Source: Mucilaginibacter oryzae | Lineage (GTDB): Bacteria; Bacteroidota; Bacteroidia; Sphingobacteriales; Sphingobacteriaceae | Assembly (NCBI RefSeq): GCF_003148845.1 | Contig: NZ_QGHA01000004.1 | Coordinates: forward strand, 1-64,000 | Length of the DNA: 64,000 bases | Reading direction: 5' to 3' | The notes under the pieces: model-generated | The model's input: the letters and a program-made list of their open reading frames with translations, nothing else | Told to the model about the DNA's origin: nothing | The model's database searches: none | Shown here: positions 1 through 8,467 of the stretch, in pieces | Numbering within the stretch: the stretch's first letter is position 1 | How the letters are laid out: every line of letters begins with the position of its first letter | Program-made: the position numbers and the translations under genes

Positions 1-170
1 AATATGCCCATCTTGTTTTTGATGATCTTTGCTTGGATTGTCATAATGCTAATCTCTGTTACGTGCGTTAATTAATCGTAATTGTCAGATTAAATTGTGA
101 CTATCTCAATTATTTGAGGTCTCAAAAATCTTTGAGAATGAGCTTCAATTTATAATTGAAGAAATAAATG

Positions 171-198
171 GAAAAAGCAGCCCGGGAGCTGCTTTTTC
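171..198. terminator. Intrinsic terminator-like hairpin
   Basis: A perfect 11-bp stem (GAAAAAGCAGC paired with GCTGCTTTTTC) closes a 6-base loop. The A-run and T-run lie inside the stem, so it could end transcription from either side. It probably terminates a gene left of the window edge. It also marks the point upstream of which the integrase-like reading frame is no longer recognisable. Confidence 0.7.
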
Positions 199-235
199 TA
201 TAAAAAATAACTACGGCATCCACGTCCACTTCCCT

Positions 236-395
236 CATTTATTTACTGCGGAAAAAATTAAAAATCGGTTCCTGGGCAAAACAGAAAAGCCCGTTATGCT
301 GGTTGATGTATTTAAGCAACATAAATCGCAAGGTAGCCGCCTTGATGAATGAGTAATTTGCTCCTGCTATCGTTACCAGGTATGAAACAATTTCA
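236..395 (+). pseudogene. Tyrosine recombinase (integrase) remnant, frameshifted
   Basis: The frame starting at 236 reads HLFTAEKIKNRFLGKTEKPV followed by MLVDVFKQH. This matches the linker between the arm-binding and SAM-like domains of Bacteroidota tyrosine recombinases. At about 321-326 the homology moves by one base: the next frame reads NRKVAALMNE, then an in-frame TAA at 354-356, then FAPAIVTRYET, which is the start of the SAM-like domain. One extra A and one stop therefore break the gene. Neither the N-terminal part nor the catalytic C-terminal domain is seen nearby. This is a dead fragment, most likely a relic of an integrated element. The family call rests on recognised motif order; no alignment was run. 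Confidence 0.75.
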
Positions 396-762
396 TTTGG
401 TATATAACCATCTTCCGAGCCAAGTACTTCATTATAGTCATTCTTGCAATTTAAAATCCGCCTTTCAAAAATTTTGCAATGTGTCGTCAGGTATCAATTG
501 TATAACAGTCCTGGTAACTTATTTCAACGTAATATCGTTCCATATAGAATTGACCCAGGGAGAATAATTGTACGACAAGGCAGTTTTCTTCACGATCAGC
601 AAAGAACATACCATCGAGTAGTAAGTGAGATGGTTGTTAAAGTTATCAGAAGTCAGCATTTACAAAACAAGTTAGTTCCTGGAATTTTTGATATTAAAGC
701 TTTGTCAATGCCGTTATTCCTTACAACCACATACGATCATCATACTACCGTTAAGACTAAAA
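396..762. other. Gene-poor degraded stretch
   Basis: No convincing gene is present. Small frames on the plus strand have unnatural composition. On the minus strand a stop-free 50-codon stretch at 487-636 reads LLLDGMFFADREENCLVV and onward and looks protein-like, but it has no start and ends at an in-frame stop. It may be a further gene remnant. Together with the integrase fragment this indicates sequence decay. Confidence 0.4.
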
Positions 763-1752
763 TTAATCTTTTGCAAATCCGCTTTTGCCATAAAATTTTG
801 TTACTGAATTCTTATCATCGTAATTGATATTCAAAATATCAGCAATCGCTTTTTTTTTATTTCCTGCTTGTCTATAATAACTTTTACAAATTTCATATCC
901 GATATAGTATCCGAGGTCTGGCCTTGTGCTAATCGCGCCTGAAATGAATAATTTAGCATTATATAACCAATTGTTAAAAATAAATTGCTTATCAGATTGG
1001 TTATCAGATTGTATATGTTCTATAAATAACTTCTTCAATGTTTTGGCATGTTTCCGTCCATAAATTGTGTATGGCATGGTATTCTTCCTGTTTAACAGAA
1101 AATCAGCAATAAAGTCTGCAGAACCTTCCATTAAACAAAGAGACAGGAGGTTCATATTTTCTAAATAGCCGGGATTTTGCTGAGTATGCGCAAGTTCGTG
1201 AGCGACCAAAAATTCTATACTTTGATTGTCGGAAACGATCATTTTAAAGTAAGGGTTAAGAGACTCTATTTTTGATTTTCTTGTGCCTGTTGCAATTTCT
1301 GTTCCTATAACAATACTATTATCTCCTTTATTAAATCCTCCGATTAGCATTGCCCCCATAGTGAATCGTATTTTGGGATAGCTGTAATTATTATAAGTTT
1401 TTTTAAAATTATCAAAAATCGCCAGATATTTAGCACTATCCGCTTTTACGCTTAAAGTTGCCTTTCTTATCGAATTTAAATATTCATGTTTATCTTTTAT
1501 CAACTTATATAGATCCCTGCTTTCAAAAAAATTGAAATTTTTTATCGCGGACAAAGCTTCAGAACCTTTATCGATATATTCATGCTGAATTAGTTGAACC
1601 GCAGTTACAGAATCAGGTATTGCGATGACTTTATCGTATACCTCCCAAAATAAATCAATGTCCGAGGTCTCAATCAGCGATTTTTGTTGTGCGAGTGAGC
1701 TTGCCATGACAAGACAAACCGTACCGAAAACTAATAGAATTCTTTTAATCAT
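763..1752 (-). CDS. Secreted HExxH metalloprotease-like protein (DUF2268/GldB-like)
   Basis: The 329-residue protein begins with a signal peptide (residues 1-21, ending in SLA-QQ), so it is exported. Residues 185-189 are HELAH, a zinc-binding HExxH motif. About 20 residues later comes LMEGSADF, whose glutamate is placed to be the third zinc ligand of a gluzincin. The layout (helical N-terminal half, HExxH in the second half, then EG(S/T)AD) resembles the predicted zinc proteases of DUF2268 and the GldB-like lipoproteins; no lipobox cysteine is seen. It stands alone on the minus strand, upstream of an AT-rich decayed stretch. The substrate is unknown. The peptidase fold is well supported by motif; activity is an inference. 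Confidence 0.65.
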   Translation of the reverse strand: MIKRILLVFGTVCLVMASSLAQQKSLIETSDIDLFWEVYDKVIAIPDSVTAVQLIQHEYIDKGSEALSAIKNFNFFESRDLYKLIKDKHEYLNSIRKATLSVKADSAKYLAIFDNFKKTYNNYSYPKIRFTMGAMLIGGFNKGDNSIVIGTEIATGTRKSKIESLNPYFKMIVSDNQSIEFLVAHELAHTQQNPGYLENMNLLSLCLMEGSADFIADFLLNRKNTMPYTIYGRKHAKTLKKLFIEHIQSDNQSDKQFIFNNWLYNAKLFISGAISTRPDLGYYIGYEICKSYYRQAGNKKKAIADILNINYDDKNSVTKFYGKSGFAKD

Positions 1753-1905
1753 AACTTATTATCATTATTACCGCATCCCGAGGGTGGATTGCATGTTCGC
1801 CTGCAACGCAAATTCTGCATTTCCTATGTATTTATGCGATGAAACTTTCATAACCAGAATTTTAACTTTATAATGGCCGCTTTACATTGTCTAATCAAAG
1901 GAAAC

Positions 1906-3111
1906 TTATACTATAGTTGCCAAAATTATCTGTTCCTTTGTTTGATTTACCACAGGTATACTCTTGTTGTATTTCAAATTAAGGTTTAACATACTAGCGA
2001 AAAAACTATTAAATATTATTTGCGTACCTAACATTAAAGATGTAACGGCAGGAATGATGAGTCTTAACATTTTAGATGGCTGAAGAGTTCCGAAAGACTT
2101 TCCAATCCACATATGAATCGCATATAACGTCAGAGACAACCCCAAAATCAACATGATCCCTCCCGCTATCAACCCCCGTTCTAAAGTGAAATAATGATTG
2201 AATTCCCCGACCCATCTATTTTTGTAATCGAACCCCTTTTTTGCAGCAAATAGTTTCGAGCAAAAGTAAAAGGTAAGAGTTTGGAAACCAATAACAATTG
2301 CGGAGGCTGAATAAACCATCGTATGAACATCGAAAGTTACGTGTCCGAGAGGCACAGGACCAGGTAACAACAATGTGGTGATCATAATTCCCACGACCAT
2401 TAATATGGAGCCAGGATAAAGGAAAAGCCATGTAGGACAGTAAAGAAAAAGAAAGCGGAGATGTCTCCAGCCATCATGCCACGTCCGTAAATGAGGAGGA
2501 CGGGAACGTCCGTCGGGATAAAGCCTGACCGGTATTTCAGTTATTTTCTGTCCACTTAACGAACACTTTATGATCATTTCAGATGCGAACTCCATACCTG
2601 TTGTAAATAAATTAATACTTGCCATAGCTTGTCGGTTAACCCCCCTTATTCCACAGTGAAAGTCTCCTACCGGGATCTTAAAAAACAACCTGCCTACAAA
2701 TGATAATACGGGATTACCTAAATAGCGATGCAGAAAAGGCATTGAATTCGGTTCAATCCCGCCTAAGAATCTGTTTCCCATAACAAGGTCGTAGCCTTCC
2801 CGTAATTTCAAGACGAACGGAAAAATCTCAGAGAAATCATAACTGTCATCGGAGTCCGCCATGATAATATATTGTCCTTTCGCATGTTCGATCCCCGCAC
2901 GCAATACATTTCCATATCCTCTTTCCTTTACAATTATAACCCGGGCACCCGCATCAATAGCCAAGGATACTGAATTATCTGCACTGCCATTATCAGACAC
3001 CAATATTTCAGCATTTAATTGATAACGCTCGATTGAAAATTGAGCTTTTTTTATACATATTGCAATGGTCTGCTCTTCATTTAGGCAGGGCATTAAAATT
3101 GTTATTTCCAC
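1906..3111 (-). CDS. GT2 glycosyltransferase, polyprenyl-phosphate sugar synthase-like, with C-terminal membrane domain
   Basis: Residues 1-200 form a GT-A domain of the dolichol-phosphate mannosyltransferase type: PCLNEE near the start, SDNGSADNS at 39-47 and the metal-binding DSDDSYDF at about 86-93. The C-terminal half carries about four membrane helices, as in enzymes that load a sugar onto polyprenyl phosphate at the inner face of the membrane. Its start lies within the 3' end of the upstream gene (10-bp overlap), so the three minus-strand genes 1906-5849 are probably cotranscribed. The inferred role is making a lipid-linked sugar donor for the two neighbouring membrane proteins. The sugar is not determinable. 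Confidence 0.8.
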   Translation of the reverse strand: MEITILMPCLNEEQTIAICIKKAQFSIERYQLNAEILVSDNGSADNSVSLAIDAGARVIIVKERGYGNVLRAGIEHAKGQYIIMADSDDSYDFSEIFPFVLKLREGYDLVMGNRFLGGIEPNSMPFLHRYLGNPVLSFVGRLFFKIPVGDFHCGIRGVNRQAMASINLFTTGMEFASEMIIKCSLSGQKITEIPVRLYPDGRSRPPHLRTWHDGWRHLRFLFLYCPTWLFLYPGSILMVVGIMITTLLLPGPVPLGHVTFDVHTMVYSASAIVIGFQTLTFYFCSKLFAAKKGFDYKNRWVGEFNHYFTLERGLIAGGIMLILGLSLTLYAIHMWIGKSFGTLQPSKMLRLIIPAVTSLMLGTQIIFNSFFASMLNLNLKYNKSIPVVNQTKEQIILATIV

Positions 3112-4502
3112 GATTTAGGTTTTAAATTGTATATAGATGGTAATAGGAAACTGTAAAAGTCCGAAAAGCAACCAACCTTGCCTAAATATAAAAATAAAGG
3201 CAATGGTAGCAGCCAAATAACACGGGTTTGATAACGTGGGAACACGCCTGAAAATGTGCTACATATCCAGGCGTTCACTATAAGCGCTATTAAAAAGAAC
3301 ACCATCACCATTCGTGTACGTCGATCTACTTTCTTATTTAAAAAAGAAAAAAAGTATAAGACCAAGCATATCGCAACAATAACATCCTGCGTAAAGTTCA
3401 TAAAGTCCACTTTCAAATGATTGGTGTTTTCCCGCGATTCCAAAAATACAGTATATTCCTCGTCATAGTTGGTCGCGACGGCACGCTTGACACGTTCAGC
3501 AGCCGGCGCTATTTCTTCCATATCGTAGTTAAAAAAAAGTTTGATGCTATATAGCCCCGACTGAAAAAGAAATGTCTTTAAATACTTTGGCCGTGTGACG
3601 ATGTCTTTCAGTATGTAAGTGTATTCTTTATCATTAACCACCCAGCCACCTGTTTTTTGCAATGGGCTATTTCCATCCCATATGAAATTATTAGGCAAAG
3701 AATCCTTATATGCGCAAATTTTGAATTGATGACATTGGCAATTGTCGTCAAGATAAATATCTATCAACCCCATCTCCACTGCGTTACTCATCAGGAATAT
3801 GATTCCTCCGCGAGAGCTGGTAAATCCACTATTGAAAAAGTAGTGAACCCCGCTTAGAAATATTTGACTAAATAGCACGAGGCCAAGAATATAAACGCTA
3901 CGTTTCAAGCCAAGCCCAATTATATTGTACCCGTATCTAACTCTTTTAAAAAAACACCCACCAAATAAGATGGACAAGATTGATATTGATATGTAAAAAT
4001 GTGAATTATGGACCCCGTTACTCAGAATAACCACTAACGATATTATTATATGATCTCTGCTTTTCAAATCTCTGACAAATACCAAAAGTCCAATACAAAG
4101 AACTAAAATAGGAGTAAATATATCTGGCATTATCCAACTAACTTCGAATGAAGCCCCCATGAAAAATGATGCCATGCAAATGAAAGCAATATAATAATAT
4201 AAAAACCGCTCTCCCCCAATTAAGTATCGGAAGTAATAATATATAACTAAGGCTGTGATTAATCCTTGTGAAATGACTACAAGCCATAATGACGTTGATA
4301 AGCTGGAGCAAAATATCAAGAGTCCGTATAATATCGGTCGATCAAGTTGGACGAAGCCATTGAATGCCGATTCAATGTACGACCCTGTATCATTATTAAA
4401 CGTTAAAGGATATCTGTTATAAAAAGCCATCCAGCACAATAAAATAGTTGTCGCGAGAATTGCGGCCGCTTTAGCAATCCTTTTATTTCCGTAATTTCCC
4501 AT
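3102..4502 (-). CDS. Polytopic membrane protein, possible GT-C-type glycosyltransferase
   Basis: The 466-residue protein has about ten hydrophobic helices. After the first helix comes the acidic loop motif NNDTGSYIESAF, then DRPILYG and SLWLVVISQ. The tail contains PRYQTRVIWLLPLP. An acidic pair in the first outer loop plus multiple helices is the layout of GT-C enzymes that use lipid-phosphate sugars, and the GT2 gene downstream fits as donor synthase. I do not recognise a named family. The next gene upstream is a diverged copy that shares the D-(T/S)-G-S-(Y/F)-I and IIWxLxLP motifs, and only 3 bp separate the two. The function is an inference. Confidence 0.6.
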   Translation of the reverse strand: MGNYGNKRIAKAAAILATTILLCWMAFYNRYPLTFNNDTGSYIESAFNGFVQLDRPILYGLLIFCSSLSTSLWLVVISQGLITALVIYYYFRYLIGGERFLYYYIAFICMASFFMGASFEVSWIMPDIFTPILVLCIGLLVFVRDLKSRDHIIISLVVILSNGVHNSHFYISISILSILFGGCFFKRVRYGYNIIGLGLKRSVYILGLVLFSQIFLSGVHYFFNSGFTSSRGGIIFLMSNAVEMGLIDIYLDDNCQCHQFKICAYKDSLPNNFIWDGNSPLQKTGGWVVNDKEYTYILKDIVTRPKYLKTFLFQSGLYSIKLFFNYDMEEIAPAAERVKRAVATNYDEEYTVFLESRENTNHLKVDFMNFTQDVIVAICLVLYFFSFLNKKVDRRTRMVMVFFLIALIVNAWICSTFSGVFPRYQTRVIWLLPLPLFLYLGKVGCFSDFYSFLLPSIYNLKPKSWK

Positions 4503-4505
4503 TCT

Positions 4506-5849
4506 CTATACTTCCTTTGATTGGCTTACTGATGATTTCTGCCCATTCGCTAAACCTAACCTTCCCAGACGTGTTTTACATAGATGCCCGAAAAAAGGAA
4601 GAGAAAGTATCCATATTATTTGTGAGTCAGGTTTTTTATCACCGCCGTAAATTGCAGCGCTGATAAAGCAGTAAACAATGATTGCGACTATCGAGTAAGA
4701 AGTTAGAGTAACATCTTTTTTAGTACGTAAAAAAACCAAGCACGCAAAACCAATAGCAATTGAAAGAATAACGATCATTTGCGAATAATTTAGATAGTCG
4801 AGCCAAAGCCAATTCTGGAACTGGCGAGAAATCATGCATTCCCGCGACTCCCAGTTATACCAATGATAAATAGAATCAAAACTTTCCGAGTTCACATCCG
4901 GCTTTTCATAACTTTCAATTCCAAAATTCGTTAAACGAGTGTAGAAATTTTGTATAGTTCTAATCAAGATTCTCCAATTGAGTGCCTTCTCAATTTGTAT
5001 TTGACTTACAATCTTCTTCGTTGAATTGGGGTCAACACCAATTGAAGAGAAATCATAAAAATGAGTTCCTCCTTTGTGGAGAATAGCCGGCACGAGTAAT
5101 TTACTGACATGAGTTTGATTTGGATAATCGAGAAGTATTCCTGTATTTCGAAAATAACAGAATTTGGCCGTAATTATTTCCAAATCAGCTTCACTTTTGC
5201 TCTGAGAAATCCTGCGACTAAAGAAAATCGATATAAGTGTTAACAAAGCAATACAAGATAAAACGCCGGATCTTTTAAATTTAAAGCTGCGAAAACCGCC
5301 TATAATTTTCCTTTTTCTCAAAACAAATTTTAATTTATAGCAGCAGCTGAAAAGTAAAATGAATAAAATATTAATAAAATCGACAAATGAACATGCTATA
5401 AGAATAAAAGCGATCAAATATAAATCCCGTTTTGACAATCCATCGGCGCAATAAAATACACCTAGGATTAGAATGGTGATGGATGAAAATATTCCCGGCG
5501 ATATCGTGCTGGTAATCAAAGATGCAGGTAAAAGTAATGTAATGATAGATACATAGGAGACATAAAGTACTGCTCTATTTCTTTCATGGAAAAAATATTT
5601 AAAACACAAGGCTAAGGTTACTGAAAGTAATAATGATTGACCGAGAATCACTAACCATATAGATTTTCCCCAACTGATGTGAGCAATAAATAAGCCGTAA
5701 AAAGAAGTCGAATGGTTTAGTAAAGTCCTGTCAAAGCCAGAATTGATAAAACTTCCTGAATCCAATGTTAATAACGGAAACTTATTCCTAAATCCGTAAA
5801 AACATAACATCACTGTGCTAAAAATAATAGCTATAATACTTTTATTCAT
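4506..5849 (-). CDS. Polytopic membrane protein, paralogue of its downstream neighbour
   Basis: The 447-residue protein has about ten membrane helices. It shares with the 3102-4502 product the early motif TLDSGSFINSGF, a following FYGLF, SIWLVILGQ, and a late IIWILSLPFF. It is first in the minus-strand block of three and ends 3 bp before the next start. The charged 300-residue region in the middle (carrying a W-Y-N-W stretch) would face the periplasm. A GT-C-like role using a lipid-linked sugar is possible. No catalytic assignment can be made from the sequence alone. Confidence 0.6.
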   Translation of the reverse strand: MNKSIIAIIFSTVMLCFYGFRNKFPLLTLDSGSFINSGFDRTLLNHSTSFYGLFIAHISWGKSIWLVILGQSLLLSVTLALCFKYFFHERNRAVLYVSYVSIITLLLPASLITSTISPGIFSSITILILGVFYCADGLSKRDLYLIAFILIACSFVDFINILFILLFSCCYKLKFVLRKRKIIGGFRSFKFKRSGVLSCIALLTLISIFFSRRISQSKSEADLEIITAKFCYFRNTGILLDYPNQTHVSKLLVPAILHKGGTHFYDFSSIGVDPNSTKKIVSQIQIEKALNWRILIRTIQNFYTRLTNFGIESYEKPDVNSESFDSIYHWYNWESRECMISRQFQNWLWLDYLNYSQMIVILSIAIGFACLVFLRTKKDVTLTSYSIVAIIVYCFISAAIYGGDKKPDSQIIWILSLPFFGHLCKTRLGRLGLANGQKSSVSQSKEV

Positions 5850-6212
5850 TCTTCAATTTACGAAATTTAGCCCTCAGAGGTGGCGTAAGCTGTTACTCAC
5901 CTTCTTTTGTAGTATAAGGCAATTAAAATTCTACTTTACCGAGTTGTCCAATGGCCTTCAATCTTTAGTCCGTCCAGTTGGTTCTATTATCCCTCAATAC
6001 AAAATAATAATTCATTTTAAACAAATGACCACAAGATGATCGTTGATGATAAAACGCCTTATTGAAAAACCAGCGTATTCTTCTCCTATGTCAGCGCAAC
6101 GGAAAGAGTTCAATTACTTCGTCAGTTTCATGATTTGCGATTTTTTTAAAATTCAGGATACCGGGTTATTCACCTCAACTAACTACGAAATAAAACAGCC
6201 GAGCAGTGGTGA
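5850..6212. other. Intergenic stretch without a supported gene
   Basis: This 363-bp AT-rich gap lies between the start of the membrane-protein operon (minus strand) and the end of the truncated receptor. It must hold the promoter of the operon, but I see no clear TAnnTTTG -7 box. A 58-codon plus-strand frame from about 6047 has no family resemblance and no obvious ribosome-binding site. Confidence 0.4.
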
Positions 6213-7581
6213 TTATTGATTTCCGTTTCTTCCAAACTTCCGCGGATAAAAGGCAAGAGTTAAGATATAGTATTGTTTTAAAACATTTACGTTGCCTATA
6301 GTAAGTGTGTTACCCGCCCCATAATTTATCACACTTTTATTTTGACGAAGTAGGTCGAGAGCCGAGAATTTAATCTCACCTTTATTGCCTTTCAAAAATC
6401 TGTAGGTTACGCTGGCGTTCCAAATATTAAAAGTACTTGGAGGTACATACGATGAAGTGATTTTATTGAAGGTGATATTGCTACTAAAAGTAATCTGGCC
6501 AGGAACATTCATACTCCCACTGACAATTGTCCGTTGAACGGAATTTCTTAATTGGGCATTGTTCGCACCGAATTGGTCTGAACGATACCAGGAAAAAAAC
6601 TGTGAAGCTTTTAAAGCAAAAGTATGCCCTAATGTATAGAGTAGATTTAAGACATTCTCATTGTAGAAATTTTTCACATGGGTGACTAAACCGTTAATAT
6701 ATTGAGGCTGCACACTTTCAGTAAAAACTGTGCTTCCGTTCACCTGTAATTGATTTTTGTTCATTTTGACAGCTTTATAAAATTCAGTTTTAGTTTTTAA
6801 ATATTTGGCATCAGGGACATTAATCGAATAATTGGCGGCACGACCGGCCCCATCGTAAATGATACTATCAACAAGTGCATTTCGCAAGCTCCCTAAGTTT
6901 ACGTACGTTACAAAGCTGTCGAATAATCCTTTTGATCGAAAGTTAATATAGGAAAAGTTGAACGACAGCTCTCTCTTGTAAAAAGGCCGGGCGTCTGGAT
7001 TTCCATATTGTTGGAAATAAGTATTTGTACTATCAATAAGCGACGTGATCTGGTTGACTGTCGGATAACCAATACTTGAGGAATAGTTCGATTTCAATGT
7101 TATTAAATGGTCGCCAAACTGGTCATCCGTATAGGTTATATCAGCTTGCGGCAGGAAAAACGCATAGCAGTGGTTAAAGTTCTGAAACTTATGTTGTGAA
7201 GTATTATGTTGATTATAAAATTGTTCCTGAATATCAGTTCCAAGGAAGAGCGACTTACGGAACCTGTTGGTAAAATTTTTATTGAATATTCTGAAAAACG
7301 ATAATGACGGAACGTCATCCGTAGTCGTGTAGCGACTTCTGTTAGTTAGATAGTTATTAATTATATAAGTTCCAGACGAGACATTATGATCTGTTATGAC
7401 ATTATTGGTTATATCTTCCTTTATCTTTATTGTATTAGTCAATAGTATGCTGATATCATAAATGCCAGCGGATTTGAAAAACAGTTTTTTAAGATCGGCC
7501 TGCGCCCGAAATTCATTGTAAATGCTTTCTATATGATTATCATAATTCCTGTCAAAGTTTGAATTTTGAAGCGTATCTGTA
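6213..7581 (-). pseudogene. TonB-dependent/outer-membrane beta-barrel receptor, 5' part lost at IS
   Basis: The C-terminal portion of an outer-membrane barrel is present: long alternating strands, extracellular loops rich in N, Y and T, and a C-terminal tail LTLAFYPRKFGRNGNQ typical of PF14905-type receptors. The annotated-looking start at 7442 is TTG and is not real. The frame stays open upstream through NSNFDRNYDNHIESIYNEF to about 7581, where the IS21 element begins and a stop (7584-7586) follows. Signal peptide, carboxypeptidase-like domain and plug are all missing. The 5' part is not on the other side of the element, so the gene cannot be restored by simple excision. It is non-functional as it stands. 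Confidence 0.8.
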
Positions 7582-7594
7582 TGTTATGGATATG

Positions 7595-7627
7595 TTGACC
7601 ACCCTTTTCCGGGCCAAATTGACCACT
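7595..7627. repeat. IS21 left-end transposase-binding repeats
   Basis: Two copies of a TTGACCA-containing site start at 7595 and 7619, 24 bp apart, the first followed by TTTTCCGGG. They are the inverted counterparts of the repeats at the right end and are probably IstA binding sites. Confidence 0.65.
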
Positions 7628-7701
7628 GGGTTAGCTGACTTTTGGGTTGCAGCAAATGCTATAAAAGCGTGTACAAAATAGTTATTTAAAAGGTATTTCC
7701 A

Positions 7702-8448
7702 TTAGTAGCTTTTTGCTGGTTCAACACTACGTTTTTTCCTCATAGATTCCCCCTTCAGTTCGATACGATGCGCATCATGAACGATCCGGTCAAGGATCGC
7801 ATCAGCAACCGTTTTTTCACCAATCACTTCAAACCATTTGCTTACCGGTAGCTGTGAGGTAATGATAAGGGAGGTCTTGCCATGCCTGTCCTCGATAAGT
7901 TCCATTAGCGCAGCCCTGCTTTGTGCATCAAAAGGCTGGATACCGAAGTCATCCAGTATGAGCAGCTGTGTCCTTTCGAGTTTAGCCAGCTCTTTGATAT
8001 AGGAGCCGTCTGCTTTTGCCATCTTCAGTTTAGCGAATAGCTTGGGGGTACTGGCGTAGAATACCCTGTAGCCCAGCATACAGGCCTGATAGCCAATAGC
8101 AGAAGCCACATAACTTTTACCAATGCCGGTACTACCAGTAACCAGTACGTTTTCATTGCGGTCAATGAAGGTACAGTCTGCCAGGCGCATGATCTGGTTG
8201 CGGTCGATACTTCGTTCGGCATGGTAATGCATGTCCTCTACAGAAGCTTTATAGCGGAACTTGGCATATTGTATTGTCCTTTCTATACGCCTGTTTTGCC
8301 GGTCGTCCCATTCTGCATCTACCAACAGAGCGAGTAGCTCATCCGCTGTATGATCGTTAGTTTTACCCGTTTCCATGCTGCTTTTGAAAGCATGGAATAT
8401 ACCGAAGAACTTCATCTTCCTCATCTTTTCTAATGTACTTGTGTTCAT
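7702..8448 (-). CDS. istB: IS21 transposition helper ATPase IstB
   Basis: The 248-residue AAA+ ATPase helps the IstA transposase to select targets. Walker A is GSTGIGKSYVA (about residue 104-114) and Walker B is LLILDDFGIQPF. The N-terminal helical segment starting MNTSTLEKMRKMKFFG is typical of IstB. The length is normal for the family and the frame is intact. The start is ATG at 8448, 19 bp after the restored istA stop, so the two genes form one transcript. A working IstB without a working IstA would not be expected to mobilise the element. Confidence 0.93.
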   Translation of the reverse strand: MNTSTLEKMRKMKFFGIFHAFKSSMETGKTNDHTADELLALLVDAEWDDRQNRRIERTIQYAKFRYKASVEDMHYHAERSIDRNQIMRLADCTFIDRNENVLVTGSTGIGKSYVASAIGYQACMLGYRVFYASTPKLFAKLKMAKADGSYIKELAKLERTQLLILDDFGIQPFDAQSRAALMELIEDRHGKTSLIITSQLPVSKWFEVIGEKTVADAILDRIVHDAHRIELKGESMRKKRSVEPAKSY

Positions 8449-8467
8449 GTTATTGTTGTTTTAATGG

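Noticed and set aside
1-75. Frame ending at 75 that could be the C-terminus of a hydrophobic protein
   Set aside because: Another frame is equally open to 68 and nothing distinguishes them; too short to call.
349-827. Two overlapping plus-strand frames of 72 and 127 codons
   Set aside because: No family resemblance, poor start sites, and the second overlaps the end of the protease gene on the other strand.
6047-6220. 58-codon plus-strand frame between the membrane-protein operon and the receptor fragment
   Set aside because: No recognisable similarity or ribosome-binding site; it runs into the receptor stop region.
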